From NCBI GenBank assembly GCA_049616325.1, contig JBMZHG010000030.1, forward strand, positions 1 through 25,800: a stretch of DNA of 25,800 nucleotides, written 5' to 3'. The position numbers were made by a program, and so were the translations under genes. Of the stretch, positions 1 to 7,016 are shown piece by piece (position 1 is the first letter of the stretch; each line of letters begins with the position of its first letter). Source of the stretch: UBA11663 sp049616325. Lineage in GTDB: Bacteria; Bacteroidota; Bacteroidia; Flavobacteriales_D; Sanyastnellaceae. The notes under the pieces are model-generated. The model was not told the DNA's origin and searched no databases. It saw nothing but the letters and a program-made list of their open reading frames with translations.

Positions 1-1361
1 GACATGGGTGCGCCATTGGTGTTGCTCCAGCCACTCAAGTAAAGGGGTGAACCCTCGCTTTCGAGCGACAGGGTCGTGTCCGTGTCGGCCAAATAAAGAC
101 GAAGTGTAAAGAATTCGCCAGAGGTCATGCCGTCCGTCTCAGCTGTGGTTGGGTCGTCCCCATAGAGAGTGAGACTTACGTAGCTGACCTCATCCATGTC
201 AATCGGCAGCGTGAATCCCACACATTGATTGGATTCGGAAAACGCCCCAAGTACAGCTTGTTGGCTCAGCGGTGCCCCGTCTACCAAAACGTTGCCTAAA
301 AACACGGCTGACCCAGGGGTGGCTTGAAACACCCATGCCTCCGGAAGGGAGGAGGCCAACAAACAAGTCCCATCTTCGACGTTGGCCCCTTCGTTGAAAT
401 TCAGGGCGCTTTCGTCGGTGCACCCTTCCACTTCTTCACTGTCACAAATGTCATTCGCATTTTCGTCTGCTGCACATTCTCCACCGCACACTCCGAGCGC
501 ATCGAGTTGGTTGCCGTCGCAGTCGCAGTCGCCCTCTGGAATGTCCGAGCATCCGCATTCGTAAATGGCACCAGGACCATTGCACACGCCGCAGTCGTCG
601 AGAATGCCGACACAGTCGTCGACGTCGTCACAGATGCCATCGGCATCTGCGTCCGTTGCGCAGTCACCCCCGCACACGCCAAGGGCATCAACTTGGTTTC
701 CAGCGCAATCGCAGTCGCCTTCGGGGATTTCAGAACAGCCGCAGTTGTAGATGGCCCCCGGTCCGTTGCACTCTCCACAGGCGTCCAAGGCGCCAACACA
801 GGGGTCGACATCGTCACAAATCCCGTCGGAGTCCACATCTGGAATGCACGAACCGTCGTCCAACGTGGCCTGCGCATTGTAATTGCAGGCCGTGTTGTCT
901 GTGCATCCTGTTGTTTCGTCTGCGTCACAGAGTCCATTGCCGTTGGCGTCGCTTTGGCAGCTTCCACCGCATACCCCGACGGCGTCGAGAAAGAGGCACG
1001 ATCCGTCTTCGTAGATGGCGTCTGCGTTGTAGTTGCATGCGTTCGCATCGGTGCATCCAATTGGGGCGCATGAAAAGTATTCGCAGGTCCCGTCGTCTTC
1101 GGTGGCCTCAGGGTTGTAGTTGCACGCTTCAGGATCGGTGCAACCCGGAATGGCATTGCAAGAGGCATCGTAGCCGGAACAGTCTGCGTCGCACACGAAC
1201 CCGTCGCCGACGGAATCGAAATCACCCCCTGTTTCTGCCATGCAAATGGCAAAGCCAGAAAATTCAGGTGAGTCAACGTCGCAACAAACTCCGTCTTGGC
1301 CAAGACCTTGGGCAAGTGTCAAAGCAACGAGAATGGTCATGGTAATCGATTCCTTCAACAT
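1..1361 (-). CDS. Cys-rich secreted repeat protein, 3' part beyond window
   Basis: The frame is open from an ATG at 1361 to the left edge, so at least 453 codons are present and the C-terminus is missing. The N-terminus (MLKESITMTILVALTLAQG) reads as a short signal peptide; an internal ATG at 1340 would remove its only Lys. About four copies of a Cys-rich motif follow (GCTDPEACNYN, GCTDANACNYN, GCTDNTACNYN, GCTDESALNFN, each ending DGSC or DGTC), a repeat common in surface proteins of marine Flavobacteriales. Between the third and fourth copies lies a 62-codon tandem duplication rich in Asp and Cys (DGICDDVD, CNGPGAIY, LGVCGG). From about residue 345 a domain resembling that of the upstream neighbour begins (shared YGDDPTT and NTNGAP). 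The start overlaps the end of the upstream gene by 7 bases, so the two are probably cotranslated. Function is unknown; a structural or adhesive surface role is inferred. Confidence 0.75.
   Translation of the reverse strand, partial: MLKESITMTILVALTLAQGLGQDGVCCDVDSPEFSGFAICMAETGGDFDSVGDGFVCDADCSGYDASCNAIPGCTDPEACNYNPEATEDDGTCEYFSCAPIGCTDANACNYNADAIYEDGSCLFLDAVGVCGGSCQSDANGNGLCDADETTGCTDNTACNYNAQATLDDGSCIPDVDSDGICDDVDPCVGALDACGECNGPGAIYNCGCSEIPEGDCDCAGNQVDALGVCGGDCATDADADGICDDVDDCVGILDDCGVCNGPGAIYECGCSDIPEGDCDCDGNQLDALGVCGGECAADENANDICDSEEVEGCTDESALNFNEGANVEDGTCLLASSLPEAWVFQATPGSAVFLGNVLVDGAPLSQQAVLGAFSESNQCVGFTLPIDMDEVSYVSLTLYGDDPTTAETDGMTSGEFFTLRLYLADTDTTLSLESEGSPLYLSGWSNTNGAPM
468..839 (-). 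repeat. 186-bp tandem duplication (62 codons) inside the Cys-rich gene
   Basis: Two adjacent copies, roughly 654-839 and 468-653, encode near-identical segments starting DVDSDGICDD and DADADGICDD and ending with LGVCGGDC and LGVCGGEC. Most differences are single residues. The copies resemble calcium-binding thrombospondin-type-3-like Asp-rich repeats. Boundaries are approximate because the period was set from the protein alignment. Confidence 0.7.
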
Positions 1362-1978
1362 GCCGTGCCAAATACTGAAAGGAGGTTCAACAAATCGCTG
1401 ACTTGGACTGCCCCGTCCCCGTCGAGGTCGGTCGCGCAGCCCGGACACGCTCCCCCAAACGTGCTCAGCAGGTCGAGCAAATCGGCCACTTCCACCGCAC
1501 CGCTGCCGTCGAAGTCGCCGACACAGGGTTGGGGGCCAGAAAAATTCAGGGTTTCGAAGGGGTCGTTCCAATCGGGCAGGGGGGCGCCGTTCGTGTTCGC
1601 CCACGTCCCTGCCGCCGCGCCGGCGTTGAATTCAAGGGTCGTTCCGGCGCTGACGTCGTGAAGGGAAAGCACGAAGGACTCGCCATCCTGCAAACCTTCG
1701 TCCTCTGTCGTGGTGGGGTCGTCCCCGTAAATGGTCAGGTTGACAAAGGCCAAACCCTGTTCCAAAATCACGGTCGCCTGTCCCAGGCACAACCCCTGTC
1801 CGTCGTGCGCCCAAAGTTCGTCGCCCGCCTCCGCCGGTTCGCCGTCGAGCATCACGTTCGCCAACAGCGTCGCGGATTGCGGTCCAGGCGTGAATCCGTC
1901 GCACTGCGCTGCGGCAACCACGGGCAAACCGAGGGCACCAACAACGACATATGGCAGCAGAAAACGCACTTTGGACAA
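1355..1978 (-). CDS. Secreted protein with C-terminal dockerin-like repeats
   Basis: A 207-residue protein. The first 24 residues (Lys and Arg, then a hydrophobic run ending VVAAAQ) form a clear signal peptide. Residues about 30-145 form a domain (DGEPAEAGDELWAHD, YGDDPTTTEDEG, WANTNGAPLP) also present in the downstream gene. Residues about 152-207 carry two EF-hand/dockerin-type loops, DFDGSGAVEVADLL and DLDGDGAVQVSDLL, each followed by a short LL-rich helix and bounded by cysteines, the last residue being Cys. The start is read as TTG at 1978 because an in-frame TAA lies just upstream and no ATG precedes the signal peptide. A -7-like TACCTTAA lies 12 bases upstream. The role is unknown; a calcium-stabilised surface protein is inferred. 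Confidence 0.75.
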   Translation of the reverse strand: MSKVRFLLPYVVVGALGLPVVAAAQCDGFTPGPQSATLLANVMLDGEPAEAGDELWAHDGQGLCLGQATVILEQGLAFVNLTIYGDDPTTTEDEGLQDGESFVLSLHDVSAGTTLEFNAGAAAGTWANTNGAPLPDWNDPFETLNFSGPQPCVGDFDGSGAVEVADLLDLLSTFGGACPGCATDLDGDGAVQVSDLLNLLSVFGTAC

Positions 1979-1990
1979 AAGTTGGACACC

Positions 1991-1998
1991 TTAAGGTA
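1991..1998 (-). promoter_or_regulatory. Candidate -7 element for the dockerin-like gene
   Basis: TACCTTAA on the minus strand lies 12 bases before the TTG start at 1978. It matches the TAnnTT core of the Bacteroidota -7 element but lacks the final G. No well-spaced -33 TTG was found. Confidence 0.35.
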
Positions 1999-2099
1999 CG
2001 AATTAAAACACGGCTCACCCTACAATTTTTGCGTTTCAACGAAAGAAACACACAATGCGTCGAAGGTTTTGAACGGTCGCGATGTCTGCGCGAGGTGGG

Positions 2100-2786
2100 T
2101 TAGCCCTTGTGCAGTCCGCACTCTTTGGAGGACTGCTCCCACCACCAGCGGCCGGCGCGGGGGTGCTCGCCCTCGAGGACGGCACGGGTGCATGGCGCGC
2201 AGCCAATGGACGGGAACCCCTTGCGATGCAGAGGGTTGGTCGGAACGGAATGCGAGTTGACGTACGTGTCGAGCTCTGTGTCGGTCCAGTCCAGAAGCGG
2301 GTTGAATTTGATCAGTCCCGTCATGGCGTCGCGTTCGAGACGGGGAAGCGAAGCGCGGTTGTCGCTTTGGGCTGCACGAAGCCCCGTCACCCAAACCGCG
2401 GCCCCCTCCAGCGAACGCTTCAACGGATCAATCTTGCGGATGCGGCAGCAGGCCTTCCGGGCTTCCAGGCTTCGAAAAATGGCCGACATGCCTTGCTCGT
2501 TGACGAATTCCTCGAGCGACGCAGTGTCGGGAAAAAACGAGGTGAAATCGAGGTTGCCGTATTTGCTGCGCGTGCGGTCGATGAGGTCGTACGTCTCGGG
2601 GAACAACCTTCCCGTGTCCAGTGTCACGAGCTTTACAGGCAGGTCGTGACGTGAGATCAAGTCCGTGAGGGCTTGGTCTTCCAGGCCCAAGGACGTGGTG
2701 AAAACCACCTGCTCTGGAAATTGCTCGCAGAGCTGGCGAAGCGCCGTCACGGCATCGGTGCTGACAAGGAGGGGCAACGTCGACAT
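2100..2786 (-). CDS. cysH: Assimilatory adenylylsulfate (APS) reductase, CysH family
   Basis: A 228-residue cytoplasmic enzyme that reduces activated sulfate (APS, possibly PAPS) to sulfite in cysteine synthesis. SLGLEDQ at 32-38 is the nucleotide-binding motif. The paired cysteines C113-C114 (KACCRIRK) and C196/C199 (GCAPC) form the four-Cys [4Fe-4S] signature that separates APS reductases from the cluster-free PAPS type. ECGLH near the C-terminus supplies the catalytic Cys (C223). The length is normal. The ATG at 2786 is preferred over a TTG at 2804 because a -7 element (TACCTTCG) ends 4 bases before it. No sulfate adenylyltransferase or sulfite reductase gene is adjacent. An Rrf2 regulator lies upstream on the same strand, with a palindrome between them. 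Confidence 0.92.
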   Translation of the reverse strand: MSTLPLLVSTDAVTALRQLCEQFPEQVVFTTSLGLEDQALTDLISRHDLPVKLVTLDTGRLFPETYDLIDRTRSKYGNLDFTSFFPDTASLEEFVNEQGMSAIFRSLEARKACCRIRKIDPLKRSLEGAAVWVTGLRAAQSDNRASLPRLERDAMTGLIKFNPLLDWTDTELDTYVNSHSVPTNPLHRKGFPSIGCAPCTRAVLEGEHPRAGRWWWEQSSKECGLHKG

Positions 2787-2790
2787 GCCC

Positions 2791-2798
2791 CGAAGGTA
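2791..2798 (-). promoter_or_regulatory. -7 element of cysH, leaderless arrangement
   Basis: TACCTTCG on the minus strand ends four bases before the cysH ATG (spacer GGGC). With the usual -7 geometry, transcription would begin at or next to the start codon. The same spacing occurs before the Rrf2 gene and lpdA. Confidence 0.5.
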
Positions 2799-2816
2799 CG
2801 TCAACTTTTCTTAATC

Positions 2817-2840
2817 CCTACTATTCCGGTAGGAAAATAG
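2817..2840. promoter_or_regulatory. Inverted repeat upstream of cysH, candidate Rrf2-family operator
   Basis: Arms CTATTCC (2821-2827) and GGAAAATAG (2832-2840) face each other across GGTA. CCTAC (2817-2821) and GTAGG (2829-2833) form a second overlapping inverted pair. The site lies 35-54 bases upstream of the cysH ATG, over the expected -33 region, and just downstream of the Rrf2 gene. Binding by that regulator is inferred. Confidence 0.4.
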
Positions 2841-2864
2841 GATTCAATAGTTCCGGCAGCGCCG

Positions 2865-3341
2865 TCAACGCTTCATCACCGGCGCATCGGGGTCGACCGC
2901 CAAGTCCGCCAAGGAGCGCTTTTCCAACACGGCAAGGTTGGCGTCTCGAACTTCGGCCATGAGGCGATTCAGGCCGCAAACCGCCTCGTTGCAGTCCACA
3001 CAGCGTTCGTAAAAGTGCAAGCTCACGCAGGGCAGGGGGGCAATGGGGCCGTCGAGAATTCGGATCACTTGCGCAAGGGGCGTGTCCTCGGGATGTTTCA
3101 TCAAGTAGTACCCGCCCCCCTTGCCTTTTTTCGAGCCGAGAATTCCCCCGCGCTTGAGGTCAAGCAGAATGGTTTCCAGGAACTTGGTGCTCATGGGGTG
3201 CGTCTTGACAATCTCGGTGATGGACGTGGGCGCATCCGAGGCAGAGGCGTCGACGTCCGACCCGTCGGAGCGACGCGCAAGGTCCGCTCGAACAAGCGAA
3301 CCGAGGGCGCGGAAGGCGTATTGCGCTTTTTTGGACAGCAT
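2865..3341 (-). CDS. Rrf2-family transcriptional regulator with Cys cluster
   Basis: A 158-residue DNA-binding protein. MLSKKAQYAFRALGSL is the Rrf2 N-terminal helix, ITEIVKTHPMSTKFLETIL (41-59) the helix-turn-helix, and LGSKKGKGGGYYL the wing. Cysteines C105, C114, C117 and C122 lie where IscR and related regulators bind an Fe-S cluster or sense thiols; the spacing differs from IscR. Residues about 23-38 (RRSDGSDVDASASDAP) form an acidic insertion between the first helix and the HTH, where most family members have only a few residues. It lies directly upstream of cysH on the same strand, so a role in cysteine or sulfur control is likely, as for CymR; this is inferred from context. A -7 element (TACCTTGG) ends 4 bases before the ATG. 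Confidence 0.85.
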   Translation of the reverse strand: MLSKKAQYAFRALGSLVRADLARRSDGSDVDASASDAPTSITEIVKTHPMSTKFLETILLDLKRGGILGSKKGKGGGYYLMKHPEDTPLAQVIRILDGPIAPLPCVSLHFYERCVDCNEAVCGLNRLMAEVRDANLAVLEKRSLADLAVDPDAPVMKR

Positions 3342-3345
3342 GACC

Positions 3346-3353
3346 CCAAGGTA
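3346..3353 (-). promoter_or_regulatory. -7 element of the Rrf2 gene, leaderless arrangement
   Basis: TACCTTGG on the minus strand ends four bases before the ATG (spacer GGTC). A TTG lies 14 bases further upstream, somewhat close for a -33 element. GGTAGG (3350-3355), overlapping this element, pairs with CCTACC at 3374-3379 as an inverted repeat that could support autoregulation. Confidence 0.45.
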
Positions 3354-3550
3354 GGAAGAGAGGGAGTCAAAAACCTACCGCGCATCAGGGTTTGGACGAT
3401 TTGGATTGGGGCTAAAAAGCGGCCAAGCTGCGCCTTTTGTGACCGAAGCAGGAGACGAGGTAGGCAAAAAAGCCTTAAATTGGGGGTTCACCTTGCAATT
3501 TGGGGCGACCAAAGATGACTGTCCTTGAAGCCCCTCGCATTTTGATTGAC

Positions 3551-5755
3551 ATGAACCTGTTCCATTCTCACGCCATGCGCTTGTTGGTGGTTGGAAGTGC
3601 CACGTGGCTTTCCGCCTTTGCAGGTCTGGCCCAAGACCACAGCGTTGCCCACCAGTGGAACGAGCAAGTGCTCGAAGCCATTCGCAACGACTTTGCACGC
3701 CCCACCGTGCACGCCCGAAACTTGTACCACGCCAGCATCTTGATGTACGACTGCTGGGCGGCGTACGACACGACGTTGTCGAAAACGGTGTTCTTGGGCC
3801 AGACGTACGACGGGTACGCGTGCCCGTTCGATTCGGCGGCCCTGGACATTCCCTCTGACCTGGCAGATCGCAAGGATGCCCAAGAGGTGGCGCTGAGTTA
3901 CGCGACCTATCGCCTCGTGAAGCACCGTTACGCCGACAGCCCGCAAGCGGAGTCGACGATGGACAACATCTACTTCCAGATGATTCTTCAGGAATTGGAT
4001 ACTGCCTTTGTGTCCACGGACTACGCGACGTTTGGGGCGCCGGCTTTGGGGAACTACCTCGCCGAGCAACTCATTGCGTACGGCATGATCGACGGTTCCA
4101 ACGAAGCCAACGATTACGCCAACCTCTGTTACGAGCAATCCGAGCCCAACATCCGTCCGGAAGAACCGGGCACCAATGGACTCACCAACCCCAACCGTTG
4201 GCAAGCCGTGGAACTGAGTTTTGCGATTGACCAAAGCGGGGAGTTGCTCACCGAGACGCCCCCGTTCTTGGGGCCCGAGTGGGGTGAAGTGACGGGATTC
4301 GCGTTGCGCGACTCCAACGTGACGGCGTTGGATCGGGACGGGTGCACGTACCACGTTTGGCACAACCCCGGCCCTCCCGTTTACGTGGACACGAGCGAAT
4401 ACACGGGTTTCGAAGACCCGTGGAAGTGGAACCACGGGATGGTACTGCGTTGGTCCGAACACCTCGACCCCTCCGACAGCGTCATGTGGGACATCAGCCC
4501 CGCGTCGTTGAAGTACGACGGCAGCATTCCTGCCACCGAAAATTTTGACCAGTTCTACGCTTGGGAGAACGGGGGCTTGGTGTCGTGGTACGACGCTGAG
4601 GGCAACTTTGGCGGGCAGGGCTACGAGGTGAACCCGTTCACGGGGGAGCCATACGAGCCGGAAATTGTGCCTCGGGGAGACTACAGCCGGGTGATTGCGG
4701 AGTTCTGGGCGGACGGTCCGGATTCAGAAACGCCTCCAGGGCACTGGTTCACGCTGCTCAACGAATTCATCTTGGACGGCGAATCTGGAGCGCATCGGTG
4801 GCGAGGCCAAGGTCCGATCATTGAGGACTTGGAATTTGACGTCAAGTCGTACCTCGCGCTCGGCGGCGCCATGCACGATTGCGCAATCTCTTCCTGGAGC
4901 GTAAAGGGGTACTACGATTACTCGCGGCCTGTCTCGGCCATCCGCTACATGGCGGAGCACGGCCAAAGCAGCGACCCCAGCCTCCCCAACTACCACCCTG
5001 CAGGCTTGCCCCTCATCCCAGGGTTGATTGAAGTGGTCGACGACACCGACCCGCTGTCGTTCTTCGACGGCGAAGACCAGGTCGGCAAGGTGAAGATTCG
5101 CACGTGGAAAGGGCCGGACTACATCGAGGTTCCCTTGATTGACGAGGCGGGTGTGGACTGGATTTTGGCGGACCGTTGGTGGCCCTACCAGCGACCGAGC
5201 TTCGTGACCCCACCGTTTGCAGGTTACGTCAGCGGTCACAGCACGTATTCCCGAGCCGCGGCCGAGCTTCTTGAGCTCTTGACCGGATCGCCCTACTGGC
5301 CCGGCGGGTTGGCGGAATGGCCGGCCACGATGAACCAGTTTTTGGTGTTTGAGGACGGTCCCAGCACGAGCTTCAATTTGCAATGGGCCACCTTCATGGA
5401 TGCGTCGAACGAAAGCGCGTTGAGCCGGATGTGGGGAGGAATTCACCCGCCCATGGACGACGCGCCGGGCCGCCTGATTGGAAAGCACGTGGGACGCAAC
5501 GCGTTCCATTACGCCGAAACGATCGTGTTCCCACAATGGGCCATGGAGTTTGGGGGAGACGGTTTCTTGCCGTCGGACGAATGCCTTGGTGACTTCAACG
5601 GCGACGGGACGTGCGGGTCAGGCGACTTGATCTTGTTCTTGACGGCGTACGGCTTTGGTTGGACAGGTCCCTACGACATGGACAACAGCGCTGTCGTCGA
5701 CACGCAGGATTTGCTCGTTTTCTTGACGCGTTTCAACGAAACGTGCCCGGAGTAA
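3551..5755 (+). CDS. Secreted vanadium-dependent haloperoxidase / PAP2-type phosphatase with dockerin-like tail
   Basis: From ATG 3551 the protein has 734 residues and a signal peptide ending near LSAFAGLAQ; starts at 3515 (ATG) and 3575 (ATG) are also possible. The vanadate/phosphate pocket of this superfamily is complete: K452-x6-R459-P460 (KGYYDYSRP), SGH ending at H563 (YVSGHSTYSRAAAELL), and R626-x5-H632-x3-D636 (SRMWGGIHPPMDD). Family members either oxidise halides with peroxide or hydrolyse phosphoesters; sequence alone cannot decide. Residues about 678-734 are a dockerin-like module (DFNGDGTCGSGDL, DMDNSAVVDTQDL) bounded by cysteines, like the tail of the gene at 1355-1978, and take the place of a T9SS domain. 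The gene is divergent from the Rrf2 gene. A weak -7 candidate (TAAATTGG) lies at 3476-3483. Confidence 0.85.
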   Translation: MNLFHSHAMRLLVVGSATWLSAFAGLAQDHSVAHQWNEQVLEAIRNDFARPTVHARNLYHASILMYDCWAAYDTTLSKTVFLGQTYDGYACPFDSAALDIPSDLADRKDAQEVALSYATYRLVKHRYADSPQAESTMDNIYFQMILQELDTAFVSTDYATFGAPALGNYLAEQLIAYGMIDGSNEANDYANLCYEQSEPNIRPEEPGTNGLTNPNRWQAVELSFAIDQSGELLTETPPFLGPEWGEVTGFALRDSNVTALDRDGCTYHVWHNPGPPVYVDTSEYTGFEDPWKWNHGMVLRWSEHLDPSDSVMWDISPASLKYDGSIPATENFDQFYAWENGGLVSWYDAEGNFGGQGYEVNPFTGEPYEPEIVPRGDYSRVIAEFWADGPDSETPPGHWFTLLNEFILDGESGAHRWRGQGPIIEDLEFDVKSYLALGGAMHDCAISSWSVKGYYDYSRPVSAIRYMAEHGQSSDPSLPNYHPAGLPLIPGLIEVVDDTDPLSFFDGEDQVGKVKIRTWKGPDYIEVPLIDEAGVDWILADRWWPYQRPSFVTPPFAGYVSGHSTYSRAAAELLELLTGSPYWPGGLAEWPATMNQFLVFEDGPSTSFNLQWATFMDASNESALSRMWGGIHPPMDDAPGRLIGKHVGRNAFHYAETIVFPQWAMEFGGDGFLPSDECLGDFNGDGTCGSGDLILFLTAYGFGWTGPYDMDNSAVVDTQDLLVFLTRFNETCPE

Positions 5756-5793
5756 CGAAGGGAAAAGCAGACGAGGTTTTTGGACGGCCCGAG

Positions 5794-5844
5794 CATGCCG
5801 CATTGAACCATGCCGCTTTGAATCATGATGCATTGAACAATGCG
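5794..5844. repeat. 15-bp tandem repeat (three copies plus a partial) with flanking inverted arms
   Basis: Units are 5794-5808 CATGCCGCATTGAAC, 5809-5823 CATGCCGCTTTGAAT and 5824-5838 CATGATGCATTGAAC, followed by a degenerate fragment. CCGCATTG (5798-5805) and CAATGCGG (5837-5844) are perfect inverted 8-mers, so the block could fold as a long hairpin. It lies in the 163-bp gap between the haloperoxidase gene and the next gene. Confidence 0.75.
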
Positions 5845-5892
5845 GTTGGGACAACTTCGCAAGTCTCCGCAGCGCAGTGCAAGCGGGCGACG

Positions 5893-5900
5893 CATCTTTG
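5893..5900 (+). promoter_or_regulatory. Weak -7 candidate for the small membrane protein
   Basis: CATCTTTG lies 18 bases before the ATG at 5919, one base off TAnnTTTG. No -33 element is evident. Confidence 0.25.
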
Positions 5901-5918
5901 CCTTCGAAGCGACATCCA

Positions 5919-6260
5919 ATGGAAACAAGAAACACGCACCTTCTTCTCTTCAGCGCCGCCTTTCTCATTCTGGGCTTTTTGCTCGGAAGGATGACGGCAA
6001 AGGGAGGTCACGGTCCACGTGGTCCTCACGCCCACGGAGAATTTCATTGGGTCGAGGACGGCGAGGCTCAAGTGGAGGTTGCCGTGCTTGCCGACACCGA
6101 TTTTGAGGGCGACACGGCGTTTGCTCTTCCCGGTGGCGGAAAGGTAAACGTGATGCGCAACGGCGACGAATACGAAGTCGAAGTCGAGGTGGACGAGAAG
6201 GCCCGGGACGGCGAGGTGCGCCTTCAAAAGCGCGTCATCATGATTCAAGAAGAAGATTAA
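5919..6260 (+). CDS. Small membrane-anchored protein of unknown function
   Basis: 113 residues from ATG 5919, chosen because it directly precedes one hydrophobic segment (residues about 6-22, HLLLFSAAFLILGFLLG). A Gly/His-rich stretch follows (GGHGPRGPHAHGEFHW), then an acidic, beta-rich region (VEVEVDEKARDGEVRL). The N-in anchor and soluble tail suggest a periplasmic domain. The clustered histidines could bind metal, but nothing else supports that. The lipoprotein gene follows after 23 bases, so the two may be one operon. No family was recognised. Confidence 0.6.
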   Translation: METRNTHLLLFSAAFLILGFLLGRMTAKGGHGPRGPHAHGEFHWVEDGEAQVEVAVLADTDFEGDTAFALPGGGKVNVMRNGDEYEVEVEVDEKARDGEVRLQKRVIMIQEED

Positions 6261-6283
6261 TCAACCCTCATTCACACGAAAAC

Positions 6284-6769
6284 ATGAACATGAAAAAATC
6301 CTCTTGGTGGCAACTGGGCCTGGTGGCCTGTGCCGCGGTGTTGGCCAGTTGCGAACGTGCCGAGGTGACCGAGGAAGCAGCGGCGCCGGAGTCGAGTGTG
6401 TCGCTTTTGGAAGAAGCCATTGAACAACGCGGTGAGCCATGCACATGCGTGTCGGAGAATTTGGAGGCCATGTCCGGACTGCTCGAGTCGTTGAACAGTA
6501 CGGAACGCGTAACAGCGCAGGAACTGAACATCCAAATCGCTCAGATGATGTTGCCTTGCATGAAGCCCACGGGCAACGTGGAATCCGACCGCGAATACTC
6601 CCTCGTCATGGGCAAGTGCCCCAATTTCATGGAGCTAACCGAGGTCATGACCAACGTCAAAAAAGAGGTTCAGGCTCGCGTCCAAGAGGAAGCTGCGAAC
6701 AGCCCGTCGTCAGGACCGGGTGGCGCACAAGGAGCCAGTGCCATTTTGGACAAGCTGAAAGAAAATTGA
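6284..6769 (+). CDS. Predicted lipoprotein of unknown function
   Basis: 161 residues. The N-terminus MNMKKSSWWQLGLVACAAVLASC is a lipoprotein signal with lipobox LASC; an alternative ATG at 6290 removes two residues only. The mature part is mostly acidic and helical, with further cysteines in CTC, LPC and GKC, and ends in a Gly/Ser-rich linker (SPSSGPGGAQGAS) and a short helix. It follows the small membrane protein by 23 bases and converges on xseB. No family was recognised. Confidence 0.7.
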   Translation: MNMKKSSWWQLGLVACAAVLASCERAEVTEEAAAPESSVSLLEEAIEQRGEPCTCVSENLEAMSGLLESLNSTERVTAQELNIQIAQMMLPCMKPTGNVESDREYSLVMGKCPNFMELTEVMTNVKKEVQARVQEEAANSPSSGPGGAQGASAILDKLKEN

Positions 6770-6776
6770 TTTCCCA

Positions 6777-6793
6777 GGCGTCTTCGAGACGCC
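6777..6793. terminator. Candidate bidirectional terminator between convergent genes
   Basis: GGCGTCT and AGACGCC form a perfect 7-bp stem around TCG, exactly in the 25-base gap between the lipoprotein stop (6769) and the xseB stop (6795). The T runs beside it are weak on both sides. Confidence 0.5.
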
Positions 6794-6794
6794 C

Positions 6795-7016
6795 TTACTC
6801 TGCGCTGTCGAGGCCGAGTCGTTTGAGCACTGCTTGAACCTCGGCCTCGGTTTTTGTGAGCTTTCCTTGGCAGTAATCGAGGAGCTTTCCAGCGCGCTGC
6901 AACTTGGTTGTGAGCTCGTCGATTCCAAGCTCGCTCCCTTGCAATTGGCTCAGGATGTCTTGCAGTTCCTGAACGGCGGCGTCGTATGTCAGGTTGGGGT
7001 CCAAGGGGTCACTCAT
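6795..7016 (-). CDS. xseB: Exodeoxyribonuclease VII small subunit
   Basis: 73 residues, the usual size. LTYDAAVQELQDILSQLQGSELGIDELTTKLQRAGKLLDYCQGKL is the family's two-helix coiled-coil signature. XseB subunits bind the large subunit XseA and together degrade single-stranded DNA to oligonucleotides in repair. The start overlaps the end of xseA by 8 bases, indicating translational coupling and balanced supply. The identification is firm from sequence and context together. Confidence 0.92.
   Translation of the reverse strand: MSDPLDPNLTYDAAVQELQDILSQLQGSELGIDELTTKLQRAGKLLDYCQGKLTKTEAEVQAVLKRLGLDSAE

Noticed and set aside
401..1315. A 304-codon Thr/Ala-rich minus-strand frame
   Set aside because: It is an out-of-frame reading of the Cys-rich repeat gene, which itself reads open to the edge with coherent repeats.
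3488..5536. Two long minus-strand frames opposite the haloperoxidase-like gene
   Set aside because: No signal peptide, motif or promoter; the plus-strand protein has a complete active-site signature.
5611..5994. Plus-strand frame spanning the 15-bp repeat (HAALN units)
   Set aside because: It begins out of frame inside the haloperoxidase gene and ends inside the next; no start signal or conservation argument supports it.
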